In this document: piece after piece, positions 45,626 to 54,859 of the stretch
How the letters are laid out: every line of letters starts with the position of its first letter
Numbering within the stretch: the first letter of the stretch is position 1
Source: Nostocoides sp. HKS02
GTDB taxonomy: Bacteria > Actinomycetota > Actinomycetes > Actinomycetales > Dermatophilaceae
DNA length: 64,000 nucleotides
Direction of reading: 5' to 3'
Assembly: GCF_009707485.1 (NCBI RefSeq)
Contig: NZ_CP046121.1
Coordinates: 2,418,001 to 2,482,000 of the forward strand
The notes under the pieces: generated by a model
What the model saw: only the letters and a program-made list of their open reading frames with translations
Databases searched by the model: none
What the model was told of the DNA's origin: nothing
Translations under genes and position numbers: made by a program

Positions 45626-46480
45626 TCAGCTGCAGGGGCGGGCGACCGTCGGCACGATCGGCTTGGGCCGCGCGGGCAGCGGTGGGACGTTCGCGAGGTC
45701 GGCGAGGCCGGTGTAGGCGTTGCCGATCACGAGGTCGACACCGGTGCCGGCCCGGCCGTCCTTGACCAGCTGCGCCCCGGGCACGTGACCCTGGAGCAGG
45801 GCTGCGGCGAGGTCACCCTCCTCGCCGTAGCGGATGATGGCGGTGCCCAGCTGCAGCGTGCGCTGCGGGTCGTTGGCGACCTCCTTGATCCGGAAGCCTC
45901 GGGCCCCGAGCGCGGTGGCGACGGTCTTGGCCATGCCGGTCTTGTACGTCGTGTTGTAGACGTTGACCGTGACCTCGCTCGGGATCGGCTTGAGCCGATC
46001 GGGCACCGGCACCATGGTCTGGTAGCCGATGCCCACGACGACATCGACCGACGTGCCGGGGCGCCCGTCCTCGAACAGCTTGGCGCCGGGGATCTGAGAG
46101 GCCGTGAGCAGCGCCTGGTCCAGCCCGGCCGGTCCGTGGTGGACCACCGCGGTCTGCGTCACGTACCAGGACTCGGGGGCGTTGCTGATGCCCCCGACGA
46201 CGAACTTGCGCTTGACCAGACCGACGGCAACCTGACCGGCGACCCCGTCCCGGCCGGTGGCGTTCATGACGTTCACGGTGAACGAGCCCCGGGCGGGCGC
46301 CGGCACGACCACGGGCTTGCAGGCAGCGGGCGGGGCGGGCGGCGTCATCCACCCAGCCGAGTAGGCGGCGGTCAGGCTGGCGGTCCCGAGCAGGACACCG
46401 GGGATGGTGACGAACAGGACGATCTGACGGAGCCGGTGCTTGCGCCAGACCTGGGTCGAGCTGAGGTTGTCGTCGTCCAT
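45626..46480 (-). CDS. Membrane protein with two LytR_C domains
   Basis: 284 residues. A short cytoplasmic N-terminus with a basic stretch (WRKHRLRQ), one membrane helix, then two LytR C-terminal-type domains: FTVNVMNATGRDGVAGQVA and VTVNVYNTTYKTGMAKTVAT. The two repeats share VDVVVG/VDLVIG endings. It resembles actinobacterial envelope proteins related to LytR-CpsA-Psr, which bind cell-wall polymers. A single-domain relative is at 57983-58570. Start ATG, Shine-Dalgarno GGGGG. Confidence 0.85.
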   Translation of the reverse strand: MDDDNLSSTQVWRKHRLRQIVLFVTIPGVLLGTASLTAAYSAGWMTPPAPPAACKPVVVPAPARGSFTVNVMNATGRDGVAGQVAVGLVKRKFVVGGISNAPESWYVTQTAVVHHGPAGLDQALLTASQIPGAKLFEDGRPGTSVDVVVGIGYQTMVPVPDRLKPIPSEVTVNVYNTTYKTGMAKTVATALGARGFRIKEVANDPQRTLQLGTAIIRYGEEGDLAAALLQGHVPGAQLVKDGRAGTGVDLVIGNAYTGLADLANVPPLPARPKPIVPTVARPCS

Positions 46481-46619
46481 GGTGACCCCCTGGGTATGCC
46501 GCGTGCCTGAGTCACAATCGTCACACCAGTCACATCCGTACCACGTCAAGCGACACGCGGTCGCACGCGTTCGTCACCGACCTGTAATGCGGCCTGTGGT
46601 CTGGCCTGTGCGGCGTGAC

Positions 46620-47709
46620 CTAGGTCGATACGAGGTCGCGGGCCACGAGCTCGGCGACCTGCACCATGTTGAGCGCCGCGCCCTTGCGCAGGTTGTCGCC
46701 ACAGATGAAGAAGTCGAGGGTGTTGGGGAAGTCGAGTGCTTGTCGGAGCCGCCCGGCGAACCGCGGGTCGGAGCCCACGATGTCCGACGGCGTCGGGAAC
46801 TCCAGGTGTTCCGGGTCGTCGAGCACGACGACCGCCGGGGCCTCGATGAGCGCCTGACGGGCCTGGTCGACGTCCACCCGGCGGGCGAAGGTCGCGTGCA
46901 CGGCGACGGAATGCGTGGTGATCACGGGGACGCGCACGCACGTGGCCGACACCCGCAGGTTCGGCAGGCCGAGCACCTTGCGGGTCTCGTTGCGGATCTT
47001 CAGCTCCTCGGAGGTCCACCCACCTTCGGCCGGCGAGCCGATCCAGGGCACGACGTTGAGGGCGAGCGGGGCGGGGAAGGGCGACTCGGCGCCCAGCTCG
47101 TGCTCGATGAGGCGCCGGACGTCGCCGGCCTGGTGCCCGAGCTCACGGTGGCCGCCGACGACCTCGAGCTCGTCGTACAGCCGCGCCATGCCGACCCGGC
47201 CCGCCCCGGACGCGGCCTGGTAGGACGCGACGACGAGCTCGGTCAGCTCCCAGCCGGCGTGCAGGACTCCGAGGGCGTCGATCATGGTCAGGGTCGTGGC
47301 GCCGGGGTTGGCGATGATGCCCTTGGGACGGTTGCGGATCTGGGCCGGGTTGACCTCGGGCACCACCAAGGGCACGTCGGGGTCGCAGCGCAGCGCCGAG
47401 CTGTTGTCGATGACCACCGCGCCGCGTCCGGCCGCGATGGGCGCCCAGTGCGCGGCAAGGCTCGCGGGCAGGTCGATCAGCGCGATGGCGACGCCGTCGA
47501 AGAACTCGGCGGTCAGCTCCTGGACGACGAGGTTGCGACCGCAGACGGTCAGCGGGGTGCCGGCATCCTCGTGTGCGGCAGCGGCGCGGATCTCACCCCA
47601 GATGTCGGCGCGCATGGAGAGGGACCTGCTGCGTCACCCGCCCCACGGCCCCCGTTGCGCCCACGAGGGCCAACGTGGGCCGCGGTGCACGCGACGCCAC
47701 GGAGGTCAC
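46620..47709 (-). pseudogene. asd: Aspartate-semialdehyde dehydrogenase, one frameshift
   Basis: GTG 47709 overlaps the lysC stop (GTGA). The N-terminal LALVGATGAVGRVTQQV is followed by an extra base in a GGG run (47621-47623, plus strand). Without it the frame goes on with LSMRADIWGEIR and on to NADP(H)-dependent ASADH, catalytic SATCVRVPV-type Cys in RVSATCVRVPVIT. Total 362 residues. The enzyme makes aspartate semialdehyde for lysine/DAP, threonine and methionine and is normally essential. A sequencing insertion is by far the likeliest explanation. The remainder is intact. Confidence 0.9.
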
Positions 47710-48974
47710 CGTCCGGTGCCTCCGTAGACCACGGCTTCGCCTTCCGAGGAGTCGAGCCCGAAGGCGGTGTGCACCGCGCGGACGGCGTCGTCGAGCACGT
47801 CGGCGCGGGTCACCACGGAGATGCGGATCTCGGACGTGGAGATCATCTCGATGTTCACGCCGGTGTCGGCGAGGGCCTTGAAGAAGGTCGCCGAGACCCC
47901 CGGGTGCGAGCGCATCCCGGCGCCGACGAGGGACAGCTTGCCGATCTGGTCGTCGTACTGGATCGACGCGAACCCCACCGACTCCTGCACCTTCTTCAGG
48001 GCGTGGACGCCGATCTGGCCGTCGGTCTTGGGGCACGTGAACGAGATGTCGGTCAGACCGGTGGCGGTCGCCGAGACGTTCTGGACGATCATGTCGATGT
48101 TGATCTCGGCGTCGGCGCAGGTCTGGAAGATCGCGGCGGCCATGCCCGGGTGGTCCGGCACGCCGACGACGGTGATCTTGGCCTCGCTGCGGTCATGGGC
48201 GACACCGGCGATGATCGGGGCTTCCACGGTGTCTCCTTCGGTGGTGTCCGTGACGATGGTGCCCTCCTTCGCTGAGAAGGAGCTGCGGACGTGGATGGGG
48301 ATGTTGAACCGTCGGGCGTACTCGACGCTGCGCAGGTGGAGCACCTTCGAACCCGAGGCGGCGAGCTCGAGCATCTCCTCGTTGGAGATGCGCGCCAGCT
48401 TCTTCGCGGCGGGGACGATGCGCGGGTCGGCGGTGAACACACCATCGACGTCGGTGTAGATCTCGCAGACCTCGGCGTTGAGCGCCGCGGCGAGGGCGAC
48501 GGCCGTCGTGTCGGTCCCCCCGCGACCCAGGGTGGTGATCTCCTTGGTGTCCTGGCTGACGCCCTGGAAGCCGGCCACGATGACGATGTGGCCCTTGTCG
48601 AGAGCATCGGTGACCCGGCCAGGCGTCACGTCGATGATCCGCGCCCTGCCGTGGGTCGAGTCGGTGATCACGCCGGCCTGGCTGCCGGTGAAGGAGCGCA
48701 CGGTGTAGCCGAGGTCGGCGATGGCCATGGCCACGAGGGCCATCGAGATCCGCTCGCCCGCCGTGAGCAGCATGTCCATCTCGCGCGGCGGGGGCTGCGG
48801 GCTCACGTCGTTGGCGAGGTCGAGCAGCTCGTCGGTGCTGTCGCCCATCGCCGAGACGGCGACGCACACGTCGTTGCCGGCCTTCTTGGCCTCCACGATG
48901 CGGCGGGCCACGCGCTTGATGCTCGCGGCATCGGCCAGCGATGAGCCGCCGTACTTCTGGACGACGATCGGCAC
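47706..48974 (-). CDS. lysC: Aspartate kinase
   Basis: 422 residues. Phosphorylates aspartate, the first step to lysine, threonine and methionine. [20 protein letters not shown] opens the kinase domain; [16 protein letters not shown] and [14 protein letters not shown] are the active-site motifs. Two ACT domains at the C-terminus ([35 protein letters not shown]) should bind lysine and threonine for feedback control. GTG start with GGGAG. An internal start for a beta subunit may exist. It is coupled to asd. Confidence 0.95.
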   Translation of the reverse strand: MPIVVQKYGGSSLADAASIKRVARRIVEAKKAGNDVCVAVSAMGDSTDELLDLANDVSPQPPPREMDMLLTAGERISMALVAMAIADLGYTVRSFTGSQAGVITDSTHGRARIIDVTPGRVTDALDKGHIVIVAGFQGVSQDTKEITTLGRGGTDTTAVALAAALNAEVCEIYTDVDGVFTADPRIVPAAKKLARISNEEMLELAASGSKVLHLRSVEYARRFNIPIHVRSSFSAKEGTIVTDTTEGDTVEAPIIAGVAHDRSEAKITVVGVPDHPGMAAAIFQTCADAEINIDMIVQNVSATATGLTDISFTCPKTDGQIGVHALKKVQESVGFASIQYDDQIGKLSLVGAGMRSHPGVSATFFKALADTGVNIEMISTSEIRISVVTRADVLDDAVRAVHTAFGLDSSEGEAVVYGGTGR

Positions 48975-49157
48975 AGTGATACTCCCGGACGGTGCAGGGG
49001 GTGCGGAGCGGCCAGTCTAACCGCCGTCCTCATCGTGGGACCGCCGTGCCGTATGCCGGACGACCACCACAGCCACGACGGCCACCACGGCGACCACGCG
49101 CGGAACGGTGCGGCTCTGGACCGCGTCAAAGCACCATCGCCGTCGGCCGGGGAAAGG

Positions 49158-49163
49158 TAGCCT
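49158..49163 (+). promoter_or_regulatory. -10 box TAGCCT of the ABC exporter
   Basis: TAGCCT ends five bases before the ATG at 49169; no Shine-Dalgarno. It matches the leaderless pattern. Confidence 0.4.
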
Positions 49164-49168
49164 CAGCC

Positions 49169-50083
49169 ATGACCATCGAGGTTCAGGGGGTGCGTCGCGC
49201 GTTCGGCGACGTCCTCGCGGTCGACAGCATCAGCCTCACCGCCCGCCCGGGCGAGGTGACCGCGCTCATCGGCCCCAACGGATCGGGCAAGACCACGCTC
49301 CTGCTCATGCTGGCGACGCTGCTCGTCCCCGACCAGGGGACGATCCGGGTCGCAGGGCTCGACCCCGTGACGCAGCACGCCCAGGTCCGCGCACAGATCG
49401 GCTGGATGCCCGACGGGTTCGGCACCTGGGACGCGCTGACAGTACGCGAGGTCCTGCACACCGTCGCCGCGGCATACCGGATGCCGGCCGATCGGGCCCG
49501 CGCACGCACGGACGAGCTGCTCCACACCGTCCACCTCGCAGACCTCGCCGACCGCCGGGCCCGCGTGTTGTCGCGAGGGCAGAAGCAACGGCTGGGGCTG
49601 GCCCGCGCCCTCATCAACGACCCCCACGTCCTGCTCCTCGACGAGCCCGCGTCCGGGCTCGACCCACGAAGCCGGATCGAGCTGCGCGATGTGCTGAGAT
49701 CCCTTGCAGCGCAAGGCAAGACGATCCTGGTGAGCAGTCACATCCTGACTGAGCTCCAGGAGGTCGCCGACCGGGCGGTCATCGTCGCCCGTGGTCGCAC
49801 CATCGAGACCCAGAACCTTGACGCCGACTTCGTGTCCACCGCGTCGGCCTCCTGGCGAATCGACTCCCTCGACGGCGATCGGCTGGCGACGTGGCTCGCG
49901 GAGCACCACGTGCCTGCGACGAGGGTCGGCGGCGGGCTCACTGAGGTCGAGGTCGCGGGCGAGGAGAACGCCGCCCGGCTGCTCGCCGACCTGGTGCGTG
50001 ACGGCATCCGCATCACCGCCTTCGGGCCGAGCCAGGGCGCCCTCGAGTCCGCCTACCTCGCCGCGACGCAGGACCGGCGATGA
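49169..50083 (+). CDS. ABC transporter ATP-binding protein
   Basis: 304 residues. Walker A GPNGSGKTTLL, signature VLSRGQKQRLGLARAL, Walker B LLLDEPASGLDP and switch His in SSHILTELQE. The degenerate 'LSRGQ' is acceptable. A C-terminal extension with accessory fold follows. It energises the membrane protein encoded next. ATGA overlap with the permease gene. Substrate unknown; drug- or lipid-exporter type. Confidence 0.92.
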   Translation: MTIEVQGVRRAFGDVLAVDSISLTARPGEVTALIGPNGSGKTTLLLMLATLLVPDQGTIRVAGLDPVTQHAQVRAQIGWMPDGFGTWDALTVREVLHTVAAAYRMPADRARARTDELLHTVHLADLADRRARVLSRGQKQRLGLARALINDPHVLLLDEPASGLDPRSRIELRDVLRSLAAQGKTILVSSHILTELQEVADRAVIVARGRTIETQNLDADFVSTASASWRIDSLDGDRLATWLAEHHVPATRVGGGLTEVEVAGEENAARLLADLVRDGIRITAFGPSQGALESAYLAATQDRR

Positions 50084-51213
50084 GCTGGCACGGCATCAGG
50101 ACGATCGCGGCCCTCGAGCTCCGCCAACGGGTTCGCACCTCGCGGTGGCCGATCGTGCTTGCGGTGTGGCTGGTCGTCATCGCCCTCGTGACCTTCCTGG
50201 CGTACTACGCGACGAACGACCCACAGCTGCGCTCGGGGCAGGCGATGTACGACATCGTCATCTTCTTCGTGCTCGGCCTCGCCATGCTCATCGTGCCGTC
50301 CCTCACCGCCACCTCGGTCAACGGCGATCGCGAGCACGGGGTGCTGGCGACACTGCAGACGACGCTCCTGACAGCGTGGGACATCGCACTCGGCAAGCTG
50401 CTCTCGGCGTGGGTGATCGCCCTGACCTTCCTCGCGACGTCGCTGCCGTTCCTCGCGTGGGCCTGGTTCCAGGGGGGCATCTCGGCGGGCCGCATCGTGC
50501 TCTCGCTCGTCGTCCTCGTGCTCGTCCTCGGAGCCGTCTGCGCCTTCGGGCTGATGTTCTCCACCCTGACGGCGCGGCCCGTCGCCTCCGCGGTCCTCAC
50601 CTACCTCACCATCGGTGCGTTGGTCTTCGGCACGACGATCGGGTTCGGGCTCAGCGTGTTCCTCGTGACCCAGCAGGAGTCCCAGCAGGTCTACGGCCTG
50701 CCCGACAACTGGTACGAGCTGCACCAACCCCCGACACCCACACCGGGCACCGAGCTCACCCCCCAGCAGCAGGACCAGCTCAAGCTCGCGACCGAGCCCA
50801 CCACGGCCGACTGCACGCACTTCACCCGCCAGCAGCCGGTCTCCCACACCGAGCGCATCTGGTGGATGCTGCCGCTCAACCCCTTCGTCGTGGTGGCCGA
50901 TGCCGCGCCGTCCGAACCGCGCTCAGCCGCCGACCCGTATGCCGCGGGCTTCACGCCGATGCGCTGGATCAGCGCGGGGGTGCGGCTCGCGCGCAAGGGT
51001 CCGGACTCGGTCGTCGACGAGTGCCAGTTCCGGGTGGCGACCGGTGCGGTCAGCGCGCCCGCTGACCCGTTGTCCACGGCGCTGAAGTCGCCCCCGGTGT
51101 GGCCCTACGGGCTGGGTTTCCTGCTGCTGGCCGGCGTGGGCTCCGTGGTGGTGGCTGGGCGACGCCTGCGGACCCCGGTCCGTCGCCTGCCGAACGGCAC
51201 GCGGATCGCGTAG
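50080..51213 (+). CDS. ABC-2 type transporter permease
   Basis: 377 residues with about six membrane helices, five in the first 200 residues and one near the C-terminus (WPYGLGFLLLAGVGSVVVAG). A long extracytoplasmic loop (residues 215-335) contains two Cys. The ABC-2 motif LTATSVNGDREHGVLATLQT is clear. It forms the channel for the coupled ATPase. Export substrate not deducible. Confidence 0.87.
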   Translation: MSWHGIRTIAALELRQRVRTSRWPIVLAVWLVVIALVTFLAYYATNDPQLRSGQAMYDIVIFFVLGLAMLIVPSLTATSVNGDREHGVLATLQTTLLTAWDIALGKLLSAWVIALTFLATSLPFLAWAWFQGGISAGRIVLSLVVLVLVLGAVCAFGLMFSTLTARPVASAVLTYLTIGALVFGTTIGFGLSVFLVTQQESQQVYGLPDNWYELHQPPTPTPGTELTPQQQDQLKLATEPTTADCTHFTRQQPVSHTERIWWMLPLNPFVVVADAAPSEPRSAADPYAAGFTPMRWISAGVRLARKGPDSVVDECQFRVATGAVSAPADPLSTALKSPPVWPYGLGFLLLAGVGSVVVAGRRLRTPVRRLPNGTRIA

Positions 51214-51264
51214 CCGGGCGGCATCCGCGGCGGACATCTGGTCAGGGTGTGGTCAGGGGCCGGG

Positions 51265-51816
51265 TCAGGGGTGCAGCGCGTCGAACTCCGCGTCGGCGAC
51301 CGTCTCCTGGTCCGCGTCGAGCCGGATGTGGCTCAGCAGCGACTGCAGCACCCGCAACGCCGACGCCGCGCGTTCGCCCCAGTCCGAGAGGTAGCTGAAC
51401 TGCCACCACCACAGCGCCTCGGAGACCCGCCCTGCGTCGAAGTGCCGCAGACCGTGGGCCAGGGCGCTCGCCACCACCGTCACGTCGTTGGACAGCGAGC
51501 CCGTGGCGAGCTCCGTGGAGGTCACCGGGTCGACCAGGTCGGCGTACTCGTCGAGACCCTCGAACAGGTTGGCGATCCCGGTGCGCAGGGGGTCGAGCTC
51601 GGCTTCGACGGTGTCTGCCTCGAACCGCTCGGCAGGAAGGATGTCCTGGATCGCACCGAGGCGCGCGCCCATGACGAGCGCCTGGGACAGGGCCAGCAGG
51701 GTCATCGGGATCGCCGCGTCCGGCGCCGAGCCCGACGCCACCTCGGTCACCGTGGCGAGGTAGGCGCGCGCGTCGTGCGCGGACTCCTCGGCCAGGGTCG
51801 TCAGCTCCTCAGACAT
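51265..51816 (-). CDS. DUF5063 family protein
   Basis: 183 residues, all-helical, with [19 protein letters not shown] and [20 protein letters not shown], the DUF5063 signature. It is a frequent neighbour of recR in actinobacteria, and here its start overlaps the recR stop by 8 bp. Function unknown; soluble, acidic. The association suggests co-expression with recombination-repair genes. Confidence 0.88.
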   Translation of the reverse strand: MSEELTTLAEESAHDARAYLATVTEVASGSAPDAAIPMTLLALSQALVMGARLGAIQDILPAERFEADTVEAELDPLRTGIANLFEGLDEYADLVDPVTSTELATGSLSNDVTVVASALAHGLRHFDAGRVSEALWWWQFSYLSDWGERAASALRVLQSLLSHIRLDADQETVADAEFDALHP

Positions 51817-52408
51817 CCAGCAACCTCCTACCCTCGAACGCCCGTCCGAGCGTCACCTCGTCGGCATACTCCAGGTCGCCACCCACCGGCAGGCCCGACG
51901 CGAGCCGGGTGACCCGCAGCCCCATGGGCCGCAGGAACCGCGCGAGGTAGCTCGCCGTCGCCTCACCCTCGAGGTTGGGGTCGGTGGCGATGATGATCTC
52001 GGTGACCTCACCGGTGGCCAGGCGGGTCATGAGCTCCTTGATCCGCAGGTCGTCGGGGCCCACGCCGTCGATCGGGCTGATGGCGCCACCGAGCACGTGG
52101 TAACGACCCCGGAACTCGCGGGTGCGCTCGATGGCCACGACGTCCTTCGGCTCCTCGACCACGCAGATCGCGGTCAGGTCACGACGGGGGTCGGCGCAGA
52201 TCCGGCACTGCACTCCCTCGGCGATGTTGCCGCAGGTCTCGCAGAAACGCACCTTGGCCTTCACCTCGGTCAGCGCGTCCACGAGTCGCGCCACATCGAC
52301 CGCGTCGGCTTGCAGCAGGTGGAAGGCGATCCGCTGGGCACTCTTGGGACCGACACCGGGCAGTCGCCCGAGCTCGTCGATCAGGTCCTGGACCACACCT
52401 TCGTACAC
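51809..52408 (-). CDS. recR: Recombination protein RecR
   Basis: 199 residues. Hh[21 protein letters not shown], a C4 zinc finger ([20 protein letters not shown]), and a Toprim domain ([38 protein letters not shown]). Acts with RecF/RecO in gap repair. The start is GTG, with TAGGCT six bases before (52415-52420) and no Shine-Dalgarno. It follows dnaX by about 50 bp, a conserved dnaX-recR order. Confidence 0.95.
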   Translation of the reverse strand: MYEGVVQDLIDELGRLPGVGPKSAQRIAFHLLQADAVDVARLVDALTEVKAKVRFCETCGNIAEGVQCRICADPRRDLTAICVVEEPKDVVAIERTREFRGRYHVLGGAISPIDGVGPDDLRIKELMTRLATGEVTEIIIATDPNLEGEATASYLARFLRPMGLRVTRLASGLPVGGDLEYADEVTLGRAFEGRRLLDV

Positions 52409-52414
52409 ATGGCG

Positions 52415-52420
52415 AGCCTA
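52415..52420 (-). promoter_or_regulatory. -10 box TAGGCT of recR
   Basis: TAGGCT on the minus strand, six bases before GTG 52408. An ATG two bases before the GTG is out of frame and decides nothing. Confidence 0.5.
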
Positions 52421-52456
52421 TGCCCTCAGCGCCCGGCCGACGTGCGACGGGCGGGG

Positions 52457-54532
52457 TCAGGGACCTTCGTCGATGACCTTGCCCCCCAGGAGCCGCTCGA
52501 TCACCGGGCGCCCCACCTCGCCGAGAGCCTCGATGTCCTCGTCGTCGGCGCTCGCGGCGCTGTCGTCGGCCACGCGGAGCTGGGATGCCCCGTGCGGCGC
52601 CTCAGCCGCCACCTCAGCCCGGGCCCGCTCGAGTGGCGAGACGGCGGAAGACGGGGCGACCCCGGGTTCGGGGTCGGACGCGCTCGCCCACGACGGCCCG
52701 GTGCCGGGTGCGGTCGGAGCGCTCGCCCAGCCCGCGTCGCCCGTCTCGGGTGTCGGCGTGGGGGTGCGGTCAGCGGCGGGCTCGGGTGACGCGACCGACA
52801 CCGAGGGGTGCGGCTCACCAGTGCCCACCGAGAGCGCCGCGTCGGGGACGGGAATCCCCTCGACCCGGGCCTCGACCCCGAGGACATCGATCAGCGCCTG
52901 GCGGACCAGGTCGGCGTGGGGGCCGTGGCGGAAGGTGTTGGCGATGCCGACGGTGGAGATGCCCAGGACGACCTTGGAACCGTCATAGTCGTGGACCGTG
53001 GCGTGCTCGGACAGCAGGGTCCAGGTGGTGCGCTTGTGCTTGAAGATCCAGCCCAGGATGTCGGGCCAGGCCCGCCGGATCGCGGCCGTGTCGAGACCGC
53101 CGGACGGGCGAGCCTCGACACCGGGGGTCTCAGCCGGAGCGGGGGTTGGAGCCGGGGCCGCGGGCTCGGGGGCGACCGCCTCGGGGGCTGCGGGTTCGGG
53201 GGCTGCGGGTTCGGGGGCTGCGGGTTCGGGGGTGACCGGCTCGGGGGTGACCGGCTCGGGCGCGACCGGCTCGGGGGTGACCGGCTCGGGGGCCTGAACC
53301 GCGGGCTGGGAGACGGCCTGCTGGGGGCGGGCCGGCTCGGGGCGGTGCGCCTTCGCAGCCGACGGGACTCCCTCGACGTCGAGGCGACGCTCGAGGCGGT
53401 CCAGGCGCGCGGCATACCCACTCTCGCCGGAGGCGCCGGGCAGGAGCACCCGCGCGCAGATCAGCTCGAGCTGCAGGCGCGGGGCGGTCGCCCCGGTCAT
53501 CTCGGTGAGCCCGGCGTTGACGATGTCGGCGGCACGGGACAGGCCGCCGCTGCCGAAGGCCGACGACTGCTGACGCATCCGCTCGAGCTGGTCCTCCGGG
53601 ACGCCTCGGAGCACGGACGAGGCGCCGTCCGGCACGGCAGCCACGACGATGAGGTCGCGCAGCCGCTCGAGGAGGTCCTCGACGAAGCGCCGGGGGTCAA
53701 GGCCGGTCTCGATGACCCGGTCGACCTGGTGGAAGACCCCCGCCGCGTCACCGGCGGCGAAGGCGTCGATGATCGCGTCGAGCAGCTCGCCGTCGGTGAA
53801 GCCCAGCAGGGCGGCCGCGCTCTCGTAGGTCAGGCCCTCGTCGTCCGAACCCGCGATGAGCTGGTCGAGGACCGACAGCGAGTCGCGCACGGAGCCGCCA
53901 CCCGCCCGGGTGACGAAGGACAGCACACCGGGAGCCACCGCCACACCCTCGGACTCGCAGAGCCGTTGCATGTAGTCGGTGAGCTGACCGGGCGGGACCA
54001 GCCGGAACGGGTAGTGGTGGGTGCGCGACCGGATGGTGCCGATGACCTTGTCGGGCTCGGTCGTGGCGAACACGAACTTCACGTGCTCGGGCGGCTCCTC
54101 GACGATCTTGAGCAGGGCGTTGAAGCCCTGCGGGGTGACCATGTGGGCCTCGTCGATGATGTAGATCTTGAACCGGCTCTGCGCCGGGCCGTAGGACGCC
54201 CGCTCGCGCAGGTCGCGGGCGTCGTCGACGCCGCCGTGGCTGGCCGCGTCGATCTCGATGACGTCGACGCTGCCGGTGCCGCCGCGAGCCAGGGCCACGC
54301 AGGAGTCGCAGGTGCCGCACGGGGTGGGGGTCGGCCCCTGCTCGCAGTTGAGGCAGCGGGCCAGGATGCGTGCACTGGTCGTCTTGCCACAGCCGCGCGG
54401 GCCGGAGAACAGGTACGCGTGGTTGACCCGGCCGGTGCGCAGGGCCTGCATGAGGGGTTCGGTGACGTGCTCCTGACCGATCACGTCGGCGAAGGACTCG
54501 GGCCGGTAGCGGCGGTACAGGGCGGTGCTCAC
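52457..54532 (-). CDS. dnaX: DNA polymerase III subunits gamma/tau
   Basis: 691 residues. Clamp-loader ATPase. Walker A FSGPRGCGKTTSARIL, a zinc motif (CLNCEQGPTPTPCGTCDSC), Walker B IYIIDEAHM and the sensor 1 KFVFATTEPDK. The N-terminal 370 residues are typical gamma. A Pro/Glu-rich linker with tandem PEP(V/A)(T/A) units spans about 55 residues; a tau-like end follows. GTG start, with TAGGGT seven bases before and no Shine-Dalgarno. It is followed on the strand by recR and preceded by SRP RNA. Confidence 0.95.
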   Translation of the reverse strand: MSTALYRRYRPESFADVIGQEHVTEPLMQALRTGRVNHAYLFSGPRGCGKTTSARILARCLNCEQGPTPTPCGTCDSCVALARGGTGSVDVIEIDAASHGGVDDARDLRERASYGPAQSRFKIYIIDEAHMVTPQGFNALLKIVEEPPEHVKFVFATTEPDKVIGTIRSRTHHYPFRLVPPGQLTDYMQRLCESEGVAVAPGVLSFVTRAGGGSVRDSLSVLDQLIAGSDDEGLTYESAAALLGFTDGELLDAIIDAFAAGDAAGVFHQVDRVIETGLDPRRFVEDLLERLRDLIVVAAVPDGASSVLRGVPEDQLERMRQQSSAFGSGGLSRAADIVNAGLTEMTGATAPRLQLELICARVLLPGASGESGYAARLDRLERRLDVEGVPSAAKAHRPEPARPQQAVSQPAVQAPEPVTPEPVAPEPVTPEPVTPEPAAPEPAAPEPAAPEAVAPEPAAPAPTPAPAETPGVEARPSGGLDTAAIRRAWPDILGWIFKHKRTTWTLLSEHATVHDYDGSKVVLGISTVGIANTFRHGPHADLVRQALIDVLGVEARVEGIPVPDAALSVGTGEPHPSVSVASPEPAADRTPTPTPETGDAGWASAPTAPGTGPSWASASDPEPGVAPSSAVSPLERARAEVAAEAPHGASQLRVADDSAASADDEDIEALGEVGRPVIERLLGGKVIDEGP
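53155..53296 (-). repeat. Tandem 15-18 bp repeat in dnaX linker
   Basis: Imperfect units of (G)GGGGCTGCGGGTTC / GGGGGTGACCGGCTC encode the Pro-Glu-Pro-Val/Ala-Thr/Ala-Pro linker of DnaX. In frame, so length variation would only alter the linker. Not CRISPR: no spacers. Confidence 0.75.
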
Positions 54533-54539
54533 GGTGGGA

Positions 54540-54545
54540 ACCCTA
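54540..54545 (-). promoter_or_regulatory. -10 box TAGGGT of dnaX
   Basis: TAGGGT on the minus strand, seven bases before GTG 54532, in keeping with a leaderless transcript. Confidence 0.5.
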
Positions 54546-54576
54546 GTCGCCGCGGATGACAACAGGCACCGGACGC

Positions 54577-54668
54577 AGGGACACCCCGCGTACCTGGAAG
54601 AGCCCTCCTACCCTTGCTGCATTCCTGCCCTGGGGGAGTTCGGAGAGGTACCACCACGCGGGGTGCCG
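54577..54668 (-). ncRNA. ffs: Small signal recognition particle RNA (4.5S type)
   Basis: On the minus strand the apical domain reads CAGGGCAGGAATGCAGCAAG, the conserved SRP54/Ffh-binding hairpin with its GGAA-type tetraloop form. The ends pair as CACCCCGCG and CGCGGGGTG around AC/GT internal loops. About 92 nt, the short bacterial form. It lies between dnaX and tRNA-Ser, its usual place in actinobacteria. The ends are estimated from pairing. Confidence 0.88.
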
Positions 54669-54674
54669 GGAGTG

Positions 54675-54680
54675 AGTCTA
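54675..54680 (-). promoter_or_regulatory. -10 box TAGACT of the SRP RNA
   Basis: TAGACT on the minus strand lies six to seven bases before the deduced 5' end of the RNA. It supports the 5' end near 54668. Confidence 0.5.
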
Positions 54681-54725
54681 CTGGATGCCGGCCGAGGCGA
54701 TTTCAGGGCCGGGCCACGGCTCAGG

Positions 54726-54731
54726 TAGCCT
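54726..54731 (+). promoter_or_regulatory. -10 box TAGCCT of tRNA-Ser
   Basis: TAGCCT ends seven bases before the first base of the tRNA. Confidence 0.5.
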
Positions 54732-54738
54732 CCTCGGC

Positions 54739-54826
54739 GGAGGATTCGCATAGTGGCCTAGTGCGCACGCTTGGAAAGCGTGTTGAGTGAAAGCTCTCAG
54801 GGGTTCGAATCCCCTATCCTCCGCCA
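54739..54826 (+). tRNA. tRNA-Ser (anticodon GGA)
   Basis: Acceptor GGAGGAT pairs with ATCCTCC. Anticodon stem ACGCT/AGCGT with loop TTGGAAA gives anticodon GGA. A long variable arm (GTTGAGTGAAAGCTCTC), as in all tRNA-Ser, and T arm AGGGG-TTCGAAT-CCCCT. Discriminator G and an encoded CCA. TAGCCT promoter at 54726. Confidence 0.96.
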
Positions 54827-54847
54827 ACTGAGCCCGACCCGCACCCC

Positions 54848-54853
54848 TAGCCT
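54848..54853 (+). promoter_or_regulatory. -10 box TAGCCT of the AEC transporter
   Basis: TAGCCT ends six bases before GTG 54860; no Shine-Dalgarno. Confidence 0.5.
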
Positions 54854-54859
54854 GAGCGC

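Noticed and set aside
49021..49110. Short Val-rich frame between lysC and the ABC gene (minus strand)
   Set aside because: A hydrophobic run with no start codon in a fitting place and no Shine-Dalgarno; probably chance in a GTG/GTC-rich stretch.
53155..53296. Short regular repeats, CRISPR-like at first sight
   Set aside because: Units of 15-18 bp are contiguous, without unique spacers, and code in frame for the DnaX linker.
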